Notes under the pieces: generated by a model
What the model was told of the DNA's origin: nothing
Seen by the model: the letters and a program-made list of their open reading frames with translations, nothing else
The model's database searches: none
Made by a program: the position numbers and the translations under genes
Source of the DNA: Candidatus Viridilinea mediisalina
GTDB taxonomy: Bacteria; Chloroflexota; Chloroflexia; Chloroflexales; Chloroflexaceae
Direction: 5' to 3'
Assembly (NCBI RefSeq): GCF_002532535.1
Contig: NZ_NQWI01000038.1
Location: 1 to 41,550 of the forward strand
Length of the DNA stretch: 41,550 nt
Shown here: positions 7,211 through 15,412 of the stretch, piece by piece
How positions within the stretch are numbered: position 1 is the first letter of the stretch
How the letters are laid out: each line of letters begins with the position of its first letter

Positions 7211-9061
7211 ATGGCGTCGTCGCTAAAACGTTTATTAATTGGTAAACCGCTGGCTACCGAACGGCAGCAACAAGAGCGGTTGGGGCGCAGAACCGCGTTG
7301 GCGGTCTTTTCGGCTGATGCGCTCTCGTCGGTTTCGTATGCTACCGAAGCGATCCTGACGGTGCTGATTTTGGGTGGTGCCCTGGCACTCGGTTTTTCGT
7401 TGCCAATTGGCTTTGCGGTGGCATTCCTGCTGGTTATGGTGGGGCTCTCGTATCGCCAGACCATCCGCGCCTATCCGCAGGGCGGCGGGGCTTATATTGT
7501 CTCGCGTGAGAATCTGGGTGAGATGCCAGGCCTGGTGGCCGCCGGGGCGCTGATGATTGACTATGTGCTTACGGTGGCGGTGAGTATCTCGGCGGGCGTT
7601 GCGGCGATTACGTCGCTCATGAGTAGTTGGGGCTACCCGGAGATACGTGGCGCTACGGTGCCGCTGGCGTTGCTCTTTATTGCCGTGGTAACCCTGATTA
7701 ACCTGCGGGGTACCAAGGAGAGTGGCATCCTTTTTGCGGTTCCTACCTATGCCTTTATTATCGGCATTATGGGGTTGATTGGCTACGCCCTGATCCATGA
7801 CTCCATTGTGGGAGCCGATCCGGTTGTGCATGCTATTCCGCCCGATCTGCCCCCAGAGCAGGTCTTGGGCCTCTGGCTGCTGCTGCGCGCCTTTGCGGCA
7901 GGCTGCATTGCCCTGACTGGGATTGAAGCCATTAGCGATGGCGTGCAAGCCTTTAGGCCGCCCGAAGCCAAGAATGCGGCTACCACCATGACCGCGATGG
8001 TGATTCTGCTGGTGACGATGTTCTTGGGGATTACCTATCTGGCCTATCTGCATGAAGCAATGCCCAATCCTAATACCCAAGAGACGATCATCTCCCAAGT
8101 GGCGCGCACGGTCTTTGGGGTTGGCCCGGCCTATACCTTTGTGCAGGTGGCAACGGCGCTGATCCTGATCATTGCGGCCAATACCGCCTACGCCGATTTT
8201 CCCCGCCTCGCTTCGTTCCTCTCGCGTGATCGCTTTTTGCCACGCCAGTTTGCGTCGCGGGGCGACCGGCTGGTCTTCTCGAATGGCATCCTTGTCTTGG
8301 GTATCAGTTCGGCGCTCTTGGTGGTAATCTTTCAAGCCAATGCGATTATCTTGCTGCCGCTCTACGCTATTGGCGTCTTTACCTCCTTCACGCTCTCGCA
8401 GACGGGCATGGTGCGTCGCTACCTGCGCCTTCAGCCCGAAGGCTGGCAGCGGGGGCTGCTGATTAGTGGCATCGGGGCGCTGCTTACTGCGACCGTTGTA
8501 CTGGTACTCGCTACCACCAAGTTTGTCCATGGTGCGTGGGCAGTGATGGTGCTGATTCCGCTGATGGTTCTCGGCTTCAAGACCATCCAGGGCCACTATC
8601 TGCGTGTCGCCGAGCAGCTTTCGCTCACCACCGCCGCCCGTCCGCGCCCGGTGCGCCGCATCACCGCCATTGTGCTCGTCAGCGGTATCCATAAAGGTAC
8701 CCTGCCCGCCCTCGAATTGGCCAAGTCGCTCTCCCCCGATAATGTTACCGCTGTCTACGTCAACTTAGACCCAGAGCAGGGCGAGCGCGTGCGGGCCCGT
8801 TGGCATGAATGGGGCTGCGATGTGCCACTCGTGATTCTCGATTCCCCCTATCGCTCACTGATTACACCATTGCTCAAGTATGTTGACGAGATCGAAGGGC
8901 GCTACCGCGATGACCATATGCTGATTGTGTTGCCCGAATTTATTCCTTCGCGCTGGTGGCAACATCTGTTGCACAACCAGACCGGCATTCTGCTGCGTAC
9001 CGCCCTCATGTTCCGCAAGGGCAAAACGGTGATTAGTGTGCCCTATAAGCTTGAGCGTTAG
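7211..9061 (+). CDS. kimA: KimA/YdaO-like APC-superfamily potassium importer
   Basis: A 616-residue transporter strongly reminiscent of Bacillus KimA (YdaO), a high-affinity K+/H+ symporter of about 607 residues. Recognisable blocks are the N-terminal LKRLLIGKPL, the TM1 motif FSADALSSVSYATE, YRQTIRAYPQGGGAYIVSREN, and DYVLTVAVSISAGV. About twelve membrane segments follow. A soluble C-terminal domain (from about residue 480) contains WHEWGCDVPLVILDSPYRS and LPEFIPSRWWQHLLHNQT, typical of this family. The start at 7211 (MASSLKRLL) is chosen because an upstream in-frame ATG at 7115 would encode only palindrome C sequence. An AAGG lies 7 nt before it. In Firmicutes the gene is often under a c-di-AMP riboswitch; none was recognised here. 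It heads an operon with the next two genes. General APC amino-acid permease is the alternative annotation. Confidence 0.85.
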   Translation: MASSLKRLLIGKPLATERQQQERLGRRTALAVFSADALSSVSYATEAILTVLILGGALALGFSLPIGFAVAFLLVMVGLSYRQTIRAYPQGGGAYIVSRENLGEMPGLVAAGALMIDYVLTVAVSISAGVAAITSLMSSWGYPEIRGATVPLALLFIAVVTLINLRGTKESGILFAVPTYAFIIGIMGLIGYALIHDSIVGADPVVHAIPPDLPPEQVLGLWLLLRAFAAGCIALTGIEAISDGVQAFRPPEAKNAATTMTAMVILLVTMFLGITYLAYLHEAMPNPNTQETIISQVARTVFGVGPAYTFVQVATALILIIAANTAYADFPRLASFLSRDRFLPRQFASRGDRLVFSNGILVLGISSALLVVIFQANAIILLPLYAIGVFTSFTLSQTGMVRRYLRLQPEGWQRGLLISGIGALLTATVVLVLATTKFVHGAWAVMVLIPLMVLGFKTIQGHYLRVAEQLSLTTAARPRPVRRITAIVLVSGIHKGTLPALELAKSLSPDNVTAVYVNLDPEQGERVRARWHEWGCDVPLVILDSPYRSLITPLLKYVDEIEGRYRDDHMLIVLPEFIPSRWWQHLLHNQTGILLRTALMFRKGKTVISVPYKLER

Positions 9062-9070
9062 GAGGTTAGG

Positions 9071-10246
9071 TTGCACTGGAGAGCCCTGTTCCTACGTTTG
9101 CTCTGCGGGCTGTGCCTTTGGCTTATACCAATTACCCTTGAACAGGCCGCATGCCTCATGACATTCAAGCGCATTGAGACGCCATGTCCGGCTTTCAGCT
9201 ATCGGCTATCGGCTATCGGATTTGGTATTATACCAATTACCCTTGAACAGGCCGCATGCCTCATGACATTCAAGCGCATTGAGACGCCATGTCCGGCTTT
9301 CAGCTATCGGCTATCGGCTATCGGATTTGGTATTAGCCCAGTTGCAGCCCAAGGGCAGACACTCACCTTAGGCGAGTATGATCAGCAGTTGCGGGCGGCG
9401 CGGGCGGCGGCGCTGCGTGGCGACCGCCTGGATCTTGAGAGCAGTGCCCGCAGCCTGATTGACGCTAGGCGCATCCTGATGCCCGATGGGGCCACGGTGC
9501 CGGTGGATAACAACTGGTTGGCTTTGGAAATGGCGGCCAACGAGCCCGATCTGGCCTTCATTGCGCTGCGGCTGGGCGCTTTGCTCGATGCGCTGGCCGT
9601 AGGCGTTCCGCCCAATCCTGCTGCTGCTCAGGCTGAACGTGAGCAGATCATAGCTAGCCCGCCCTTCAGCGAACGTTCCCAAGAGCCAAGTTGGATCATG
9701 CAGCAGATCCAGAATTTCTTCGAGTGGTTCTTCCGGCAGATTGAACCTGTGGTCCAACCTGTTGCCGATGCAGCGGGCGGCACGCCCGGCACCCTCGCTT
9801 CATGGTTGCTCACCGGCATCGCTATTGCGCTTGCCCTCGCCGTGCTGCTACCCTGGCTGCAAGGCTTAAGGCGGGCCACCCGTGCCGAAAAGACCCTCAC
9901 CAGCCCGGCTGAGTTGGCCGCCCGCGATACCGCCGATGCCCATGCCCAAGCGACCACCTTTGCGCGCAAGGGCGACTTCCGCAGCGCCACGCGCATGCTC
10001 ACCTTAGCGGCCCTGCTCTGGCTGGATGAACGGGGCACGCTCAACTACAATCCGCACCAGACCAACCGCGAACATCTACAACGCCTGCGCGAGCGTCCGG
10101 CCCTGCGCGACGGGCTTGCGCCCGTGGTCGAAACCACCGACCGCGTCTGGTACGGCGGCATGCCCCTCGATGCCAACGGCTACGCCGCCATAGAGCAGCA
10201 AGTTGCCGCACTGCGCCATGTGCAGGAGAGGGAGAAGCAACCATGA
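9071..10246 (+). CDS. DUF4129 domain membrane protein with a repeat-split signal peptide
   Basis: A 391-residue protein of unknown function. The TTG start at 9071 is supported by GGAGG at 9061-9065, which overlaps the stop of the upstream transporter and suggests translational coupling. Residues 1-18 (MHWRALFLRLLCGLCLWL) are the start of a signal peptide. Its expected end, SPVAAQGQ, appears only at about residue 89. The two parts are separated by two identical 35-residue units encoded by the tandem element at 9125-9334. The mature part has a helical region, one transmembrane helix (about 243-265, WLLTGIAIALALAVLLPWL) and the C-terminal DUF4129 domain ending in GYAAIEQQVAAL. DUF4129 genes usually sit with DUF4350, MoxR and DUF58 genes. 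Here only DUF4350 follows, with overlapping ATGA. Whether export still works is unknown. Confidence 0.85.
   Translation: MHWRALFLRLLCGLCLWLIPITLEQAACLMTFKRIETPCPAFSYRLSAIGFGIIPITLEQAACLMTFKRIETPCPAFSYRLSAIGFGISPVAAQGQTLTLGEYDQQLRAARAAALRGDRLDLESSARSLIDARRILMPDGATVPVDNNWLALEMAANEPDLAFIALRLGALLDALAVGVPPNPAAAQAEREQIIASPPFSERSQEPSWIMQQIQNFFEWFFRQIEPVVQPVADAAGGTPGTLASWLLTGIAIALALAVLLPWLQGLRRATRAEKTLTSPAELAARDTADAHAQATTFARKGDFRSATRMLTLAALLWLDERGTLNYNPHQTNREHLQRLRERPALRDGLAPVVETTDRVWYGGMPLDANGYAAIEQQVAALRHVQEREKQP
9125..9334 (+). repeat. Element E, two perfect tandem copies of 105 bp inside a coding sequence
   Basis: Copy 1 is 9125-9229 and copy 2 is 9230-9334, identical by eye. Each starts ATACCAATTACCCTTGAACA and ends TTGGTATT, so ATACCAA/TTGGTAT form short terminal inverted repeats. 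Near the right end are three copies of the heptamer CTATCGG. The 105-bp period is a multiple of three and has no stop in the reading frame of the DUF4129 gene. Confidence 0.9.
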
Positions 10247-11382
10247 AGCGACGCGATACCATCGTGATCATCCTCACCCTGTTGCTCCTCACCATCGTGG
10301 TGGGCTTGACGCCCCAGCAGGATGATGAGAGTATCGGTGGCGCGAGTAGCTTTGCCAGCCGTCCGGGCGGGGCGTTGGCGCTCTTTCGCTGGTGGGAGAA
10401 ACTTGGCTATCGTGTGGATCGCTTGGCCTACCGTGAATTTGCCCTCAACCCCAGCGTTGATCTGCTGGTAGTCTTGGCCCCACGGGCGCGCTACAGTGCC
10501 GAGCATGCCGCCTTGGTGCGCGATTGGGTCGCGGCGGGGGGCACCGTCCTGATCGCGGAGTCGCGGGCCAATGCGGGCGCGACGCCGCTATTGGAAGCCT
10601 TTGGCTTAGGGGTTGCACCGCTACCAGAGGATCAGCCCTTTGTGCAGGGGTTGGTGCTGCAACCGGCTTTGGGCGATCCGCCCATCGAGCGCCTCAGCGT
10701 TCCCCATCGGGCCATCATTACCAGTGAAGAGCCGGGGCGCATCGCGCCACTTGTCGGCAGCAACCGCGCCCCGACCATCATCGGCATGCAGCATGGAGAG
10801 GGCTATGTCTATGCCAGCGCCACGGTAGAACCCTTCACCAACCAAGGTTTACGTAATGCCAACAACGGGGCGCTTGTGTTGAACCTGTTGCGCCGCATTC
10901 CTGCGGGTGGCGTGATTCTCTTCGATGAAGTACACCACGGTTTTGTGGGGCAGAACGAGGCCAACCTCCGCGCCCTCCTCTTCACTACCACCTGGGGCTG
11001 GGCCGTCCTCTATGCCAGCATCGTCGCCATGCTCTACCTGCTACTCACCAGTCGTCGCTTTGGCCGTGCGGTGCCGCTGCGGGCCGAAGCGGATCGCCGC
11101 AGTAGCGCAGAGTATCTGAGTAGCATGGCGGGCTTGCTGCGGCGCGGGGGCAAACGCGGCTATGCCCTCGAACACTACCGCACCCATATGCGCCGCCGCC
11201 TCGCCCGCGCCCACGGACTCAGCCCCGATCTGGACGACGGCGCCCTCGTTGCCGCGCTTGCCGAAACCCGCCCGGCCCTCGCCCGCCAGGCCGCCGATCT
11301 CTTGGCGCGCATGGCCCATGCCCCCAACGATGAGGCAACCATGCTGCGGCTTGTGGCCGAGGCGGATGCGTTGGGGGTGTAA
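10243..11382 (+). CDS. DUF4350 domain membrane protein
   Basis: A 379-residue protein. An N-terminal helix (residues 6-22, TIVIILTLLLLTIVVGL) anchors an extracytoplasmic domain. That domain resembles a class I glutamine-amidotransferase-like fold, as described for DUF4350 (LVVLAPRARYSAEHAALVRDWVAAGG, then GEGYVYAS and LFDEVHHGF). A second transmembrane segment (WGWAVLYASIVAMLYLLL) precedes a cytoplasmic helical tail. The ATG overlaps the stop of the DUF4129 gene (ATGA at 10243-10246), and GGGAG/GAAG lies just upstream. It is the last gene of the operon. The stop at 11380-11382 is 6 bp from the stop of the convergent kinase gene, with no terminator between. Function unknown; association with MoxR/VWA envelope systems is known for the family. 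Confidence 0.85.
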   Translation: MKRRDTIVIILTLLLLTIVVGLTPQQDDESIGGASSFASRPGGALALFRWWEKLGYRVDRLAYREFALNPSVDLLVVLAPRARYSAEHAALVRDWVAAGGTVLIAESRANAGATPLLEAFGLGVAPLPEDQPFVQGLVLQPALGDPPIERLSVPHRAIITSEEPGRIAPLVGSNRAPTIIGMQHGEGYVYASATVEPFTNQGLRNANNGALVLNLLRRIPAGGVILFDEVHHGFVGQNEANLRALLFTTTWGWAVLYASIVAMLYLLLTSRRFGRAVPLRAEADRRSSAEYLSSMAGLLRRGGKRGYALEHYRTHMRRRLARAHGLSPDLDDGALVAALAETRPALARQAADLLARMAHAPNDEATMLRLVAEADALGV

Positions 11383-11388
11383 ATAACT

Positions 11389-13950
11389 CTACTCCCCGAG
11401 CGCAGCCAACAACTCCTGAGCTTCCGCATTGTTGGCATCAAGCTCAAGCGCGGCTGCGTAGGCACTCCGCGCCTCATCGCGGCGCCCAAGTTGCTCAAGG
11501 GTGAGGCCCAAATTGATCTGGTATTGCGCCTCGCCATCGTAGAGCGCAAGAGCCTCACGGAAGGCTGCTTCGGCCTCTTGGTAGCGCCCCAGGTTGTAGA
11601 GGCTCCAGCCGCGTCCGCTGTGGGCGTCGTCGCGCCATGAGGCCAGCGCCAATGCCTGATCGAAGGCTGCCACCGATGCCTCGTAGCGTTCGAGGGATTG
11701 TAGCGACCAACCTAAGCCTGCGGCGGCAAAGCTGTTCAGGGGGTCATGCTCAAGGGCTTGGGTGAAATCTTCCACTGAGCGTTCAAAATACTGGTTGGCT
11801 TGCGCCCCTTCGCTGTCGAAACCCTTCCAGAAGTAGGCTTCGCCGCGCCAAGCATAGACCAAACTGGAGTAGGGGTTGCGTTCGAGTGCTGCGTTCAGGT
11901 GTTCAATCGCCGCATCAATGTTGTTATGTACAACATGTAAACGCGCTTGGCCAAAATAGCCCTCGTACCAAGCAGGGTTGGCCGCAATCGCCTGGGCAAA
12001 ATAGTCTGCTGCACGGTCATCCTCACCCGCAGAAAAGGCCAGCCACCCAAGCCCCACAAGCGCATGATGGCTCACCTCAGCATCACGGCGCCGCGCATCC
12101 TCATAGAGCGCACGGGCCTCGTCGGGCTCACTGGCATCAACATAGAGTTGGGCCAGTTCAAGCTGGAAGAAGCCCGCACTAGGCAGAAGATCCATCGCCG
12201 CTTCATACTGTTCGGCACTCTGCTCAAAGTAGCTCACATCGCTACCGATGCGATACGCATTGGCGAAGGTTGCCGCAAGGGCACTATGGGTGAGCGCACG
12301 CTGTAACGGGTGTTCATTGCCCAACAGATCCACTGCTTGATCGAGGCGCACCAAGGCCTGCTCCAGTATCTCCGTATCGCCCAACATGAGGGCCCGTTCC
12401 GAACGCAGCCGGGCCCAGACCGCATAGGTGAGGGCTAGGTTTTCGCCATAGGCAAGGGCTTGCTCCGCCTCTTCTTCGGCGTGCGTCAGGTTGCCCTGGT
12501 TGGTGAAAGCGGTCGCAAGCAGCGCATAGCCAAGGGCTGCCTGTTCATCACTACTCTCGGCCATCGTGCTGATCCGTTCGCTCAAGCCTTGGGTCGTCGC
12601 CCAATCGCCGCGAGCGGCTGCCGCCATCGCCCAGCGTTCAAGAATCTGCGGGTGATCATCAAATTCAGCCGCAAGATTCTGGTAGCTGCGATAGGCCGCA
12701 CTGAGCCCATCATTAGGATCGCCGAGCAGTTGATCAGCGCTCTTCAACACCTCAAGCATGCGTGGGTCGGCACCGTTCACCAGCGCAGTTTGCGGCGGTG
12801 CCACTTCAGCGGGCCAGAAGAAGAATGCCGCAATGATGCCGATCAAGCCCAAACAGATGACGCCAAGCACCCCTACGATCACCGCCAGGTTGCGGGGTCG
12901 GGTGGTGGGGGGCGGGGCAGGTGGTGGAGTTGGCGGCTGTGGATAGGGTGCTGGCCGCACTGCTTGTTGTGGGGCTGCTGCTGGCGGGGGCGGACTCGGG
13001 CGCACATAGGGGGGCGTGGGAGGCGGCGTCGGCGCAGGTATCTTGATCGTCGCGTCAACCATCGCCGAGCCAGTTGCTGGGGTTGCACCACGCGGAAGCT
13101 CGTCGGTACCGATGCCAGCGGCGCTGCGCAGCGCCTCAACCAAAGCCATCGCATTAGGGTAGCGCGCATCAGGGTTGCGCGCCAAGGCCCGCATCACCAC
13201 ATCTTCCACATCGGGCGTCATATCACTACGCACCGCACGTAGCGGTATCGGTTGCTCCATCAGCCGCGCCGACAACATCGCCATCGGTGTATCGCCCGTG
13301 AAGGGAAATGTGCCCGTAATCAACTCATAGAGCACCACCCCCAGCGCATAAATGTCAGTCGAGGGGCCAACACTACTTGAGCCCTGGGCCTGTTCGGGCG
13401 ACATATATTCCGGTGTACCCATCACCGTTCCAGCCAGCGTTAGGCCACTACGCGCATCAGCCCCAGTGCCCCGCGCCAAACCAAAGTCGGTCAGGTAGAG
13501 CCACCCATCATCGGTGATCATCATGTTGGAGGGCTTAATATCGCGGTGGATCACCCCTTGGCGATGGGCATGATCAAGGGCCGCAGCAACCTGGATCAGA
13601 ATCCGGGCCGCGTGGGGGAGCGTCAGCACCCCTCGGCTTTGGATCAGTTCCTTCACCGTGCGCCCAGCGATATACTTCATTGCGATGTAGTGTACCCCCT
13701 CAGCCTCACCAATCTCATAGATTGGCATAATGTGGGGATGCTCAAGCTTGGCCACACTCCGCGCCTCCTGCTGAAAGCGCGCCACATAGCTCGCATCGTG
13801 GGTCAGAGCCGGCGAAAGCACCTTGAGCGCTACCGTGCGGTCGAGGTCGGTCTGGCGTGCCTCATAGACCACCGCCATCCCACCGCGCCCCAATTCACGC
13901 CCAATCTCAAAGCGGCCCAGCGTTGTTCCGATTAGGTTGCGTTGGCTCAT
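11389..13950 (-). CDS. Membrane Ser/Thr protein kinase with C-terminal TPR domain
   Basis: An 853-residue PknB-type (Hanks) kinase. The glycine loop GRGGMAVVY is at 21-29, the ATP-binding Lys at 43 (VALK), the catalytic loop HRDIKPSN at 135-142 (Asp137), DFG at 155-157, and GTPEYMSPEQ ends the activation segment. All catalytic residues are present. A Pro-rich juxtamembrane linker leads to one transmembrane helix at about 353-377. About 470 residues of extracytoplasmic tetratricopeptide-like repeats follow (for example AYFWKGFDSEGAQANQYFER and ALYDGEAQYQINLGLTLEQL). This layout places the sensor outside and the kinase inside. Substrates are unknown. No Shine-Dalgarno is seen before the ATG at 13950, so leaderless or weak initiation is possible. 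The gene converges on the K+ importer/DUF4129/DUF4350 operon. Confidence 0.92.
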   Translation of the reverse strand: MSQRNLIGTTLGRFEIGRELGRGGMAVVYEARQTDLDRTVALKVLSPALTHDASYVARFQQEARSVAKLEHPHIMPIYEIGEAEGVHYIAMKYIAGRTVKELIQSRGVLTLPHAARILIQVAAALDHAHRQGVIHRDIKPSNMMITDDGWLYLTDFGLARGTGADARSGLTLAGTVMGTPEYMSPEQAQGSSSVGPSTDIYALGVVLYELITGTFPFTGDTPMAMLSARLMEQPIPLRAVRSDMTPDVEDVVMRALARNPDARYPNAMALVEALRSAAGIGTDELPRGATPATGSAMVDATIKIPAPTPPPTPPYVRPSPPPPAAAPQQAVRPAPYPQPPTPPPAPPPTTRPRNLAVIVGVLGVICLGLIGIIAAFFFWPAEVAPPQTALVNGADPRMLEVLKSADQLLGDPNDGLSAAYRSYQNLAAEFDDHPQILERWAMAAAARGDWATTQGLSERISTMAESSDEQAALGYALLATAFTNQGNLTHAEEEAEQALAYGENLALTYAVWARLRSERALMLGDTEILEQALVRLDQAVDLLGNEHPLQRALTHSALAATFANAYRIGSDVSYFEQSAEQYEAAMDLLPSAGFFQLELAQLYVDASEPDEARALYEDARRRDAEVSHHALVGLGWLAFSAGEDDRAADYFAQAIAANPAWYEGYFGQARLHVVHNNIDAAIEHLNAALERNPYSSLVYAWRGEAYFWKGFDSEGAQANQYFERSVEDFTQALEHDPLNSFAAAGLGWSLQSLERYEASVAAFDQALALASWRDDAHSGRGWSLYNLGRYQEAEAAFREALALYDGEAQYQINLGLTLEQLGRRDEARSAYAAALELDANNAEAQELLAALGE

Positions 13951-13994
13951 AAGGATACAGAAACGAGAAAATAGAAACGAGAAAATAGGTGTTA

Positions 13995-14135
13995 GGGATG
14001 GTTTCAGGCCACTTTACCGTTTGCGCCATTAGGTAGTGCCGACTTTAGTCGGCTGAGGTCGCTGACAACCCCTGGATGCCGACTAACGTCGGCACTACGA
14101 ATGTAAAGCTGAAAGGCCGTTTCTGAAACCATCCC
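13995..14135. repeat. MITE-like palindrome B, complete copy
   Basis: A 141-bp element with perfect 13-bp terminal inverted repeats: GGGATGGTTTCAG at 13995-14007 and its complement at 14123-14135. It is flanked by TTA on both sides (13992-13994 and 14136-14138), which could be a target-site duplication. Inside are facing units of GTGCCGACTTTAGTCGGC type. A partial copy is at 41485-41550. Upstream, at about 13969-13987, a short GAAACGAGAAAATA repeat is present. Confidence 0.8.
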
Positions 14136-14153
14136 TTAGCGCGAAAAAGCTTG

Positions 14154-14305
14154 TTAGTGCGAAGAAGCCTTGGGCTCGTGGGATGCGTCGCGTTGGCTCG
14201 GTGGCTGAGCCTGTCGAAGCCAACGTCGCGCTGGCTTCGACAGGCTGGCTTCGACAGGCTCAGCCACCGAGCCAACGTCGCGGCCCAGAACTTTTTCGCG
14301 CTAAC
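14154..14305. repeat. MITE-like palindrome C, copy 2
   Basis: The left end GTTAGTGCGAAGAAG and the right end CTTTTTCGCGCTAAC (14291-14305) are imperfect inverted repeats. They flank several copies of a GGCTTCGACAGGCT/CAGCCACCGAGCC-type core in both orientations. It lies directly beside palindrome B. The same B-C pair occurs, reversed, at 41350-41550. Together the two elements fill the 13951-14325 gap. Confidence 0.75.
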
Positions 14306-14325
14306 AAAAGCTTTAGCCGCAGTAA

Positions 14326-15342
14326 CTACCTCCGCCCCTTGGGCTTGCCCTGGTAGGTGTAGCGCGCTATCACGTTACCCTGAGCATCACGTAGAGTTGC
14401 GGTGTCACCGGAGTTGCTCCAGATTGCGCTACGGTTGGCCCAGTAGAGGTTGCCTGCATTGGCGTTACCCGAACGGGTCCAGAGCTTCACTTCTGCACCA
14501 GCGGCGAGGGTAAAGCGCGGAGGGAAGGTGAAGGTATTGCGTGATGTGCCATCACTGAGTGTCCAGCCGGTCATGTCTACGGGGGCGTTCCCACTGTTGC
14601 GCATCAGGACATACTCGCTGTCGCGGTGGCGTCCCGAGGGGCTGTACTCCAGATGACCAATGGTGATATTGGCTGGCTCTGGCGTTGCTGCTGCGGGCTT
14701 GGTCTCAGCAGCGGGCTTGGGCGCCGGGGGCGGCGTAGCAGGCTTGGCCTCCGCAGCGGGCTTGGGCGCCGGGGGCGGCGTAGCGGGCTTGGCCTCAGCA
14801 GCAGGCTTGGGGGCTGGCGGCGGGGGCGTAGGCTTGGCCTCCGCAGCGGGCTTGGGCGCCGGGGGCGGCGTAGCGGGCTGCGGAGCCGGAGGTGGGGGCG
14901 TGGGCTTGGCCTCAGCGGCGGGCTTGGGGGCCGGGGGCGGCGGCGCCGGCTTGGCCTCCGCAGCGGGCTTGGGCGCCGGGGGCGGCGTGGCGGGCTTGGG
15001 CGCCGGGGGCGGCGGCGCAGGCTTGGCCTCCGCAGCGGGCTTGGGGGCCGCTGGCGCGGCACCTGCATGGGCTTGCGGGGCAGTAGTTGCCTCGCTATCC
15101 CAGCGATCAACCTCAGCCGCAGCGATGTCCGCAAAATCACGGGGGAGGGTAACAACGCCGTAGCTCAATTCGCGCACCGCTTTATCTACCTGCGTGCGTG
15201 TCTGTTGCGGCAACGGCAGCAGCCCCAGGCCGAGCGAGAGCAGACCATAGCCAAAGCGACCGACACCAACAGCAGCGGACTCGATAGTGCCGATAAGCGG
15301 GTTAGTCTGCTGACGCGGGGGCTTAGGGGTTTCTTGAGACAT
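14326..15342 (-). CDS. Lamin-tail-domain protein with Pro/Ala/Lys-rich repeat stalk
   Basis: A 338-residue protein when started at the ATG 15342, which has AAAGGAG at good spacing. A longer start at 15381 lacks such a site. Residues 1-100 contain a mildly hydrophobic helix-forming segment (VGRFGYGLLSLGLGLLPLP) and no clear signal peptide. Next is a stalk of about ten KPAAEAKP / PPPPAPKP units. The C-terminal 110 residues form a lamin tail domain (LTD), with LEYSPSGRHRDSEYVLMRNS, MTGWTLSDGTSRNTFTFPP and SGDTATLRDAQGNVIARY. LTD is an Ig-like fold found in secreted or surface bacterial proteins; its ligand is unclear here. The stalk DNA is a GC-rich tandem repeat that opens long false reading frames in other frames. 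The upstream gene ends only 70 bp away on the same strand, so co-transcription is possible. Confidence 0.85.
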   Translation of the reverse strand: MSQETPKPPRQQTNPLIGTIESAAVGVGRFGYGLLSLGLGLLPLPQQTRTQVDKAVRELSYGVVTLPRDFADIAAAEVDRWDSEATTAPQAHAGAAPAAPKPAAEAKPAPPPPAPKPATPPPAPKPAAEAKPAPPPPAPKPAAEAKPTPPPPAPQPATPPPAPKPAAEAKPTPPPPAPKPAAEAKPATPPPAPKPAAEAKPATPPPAPKPAAETKPAAATPEPANITIGHLEYSPSGRHRDSEYVLMRNSGNAPVDMTGWTLSDGTSRNTFTFPPRFTLAAGAEVKLWTRSGNANAGNLYWANRSAIWSNSGDTATLRDAQGNVIARYTYQGKPKGRR

Positions 15343-15412
15343 GTCACTACTCCTTTGTATCTGTATATTCCCAGGGCGCACCAGGCCATCCTGGTAGCGT
15401 CCGTTACGGGCC

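Noticed and set aside
7235-8692. 485-codon minus-strand frame antisense to the K+ importer
   Set aside because: The translation is rich in His, Arg and Gln without any motif; the plus strand encodes an intact transporter.
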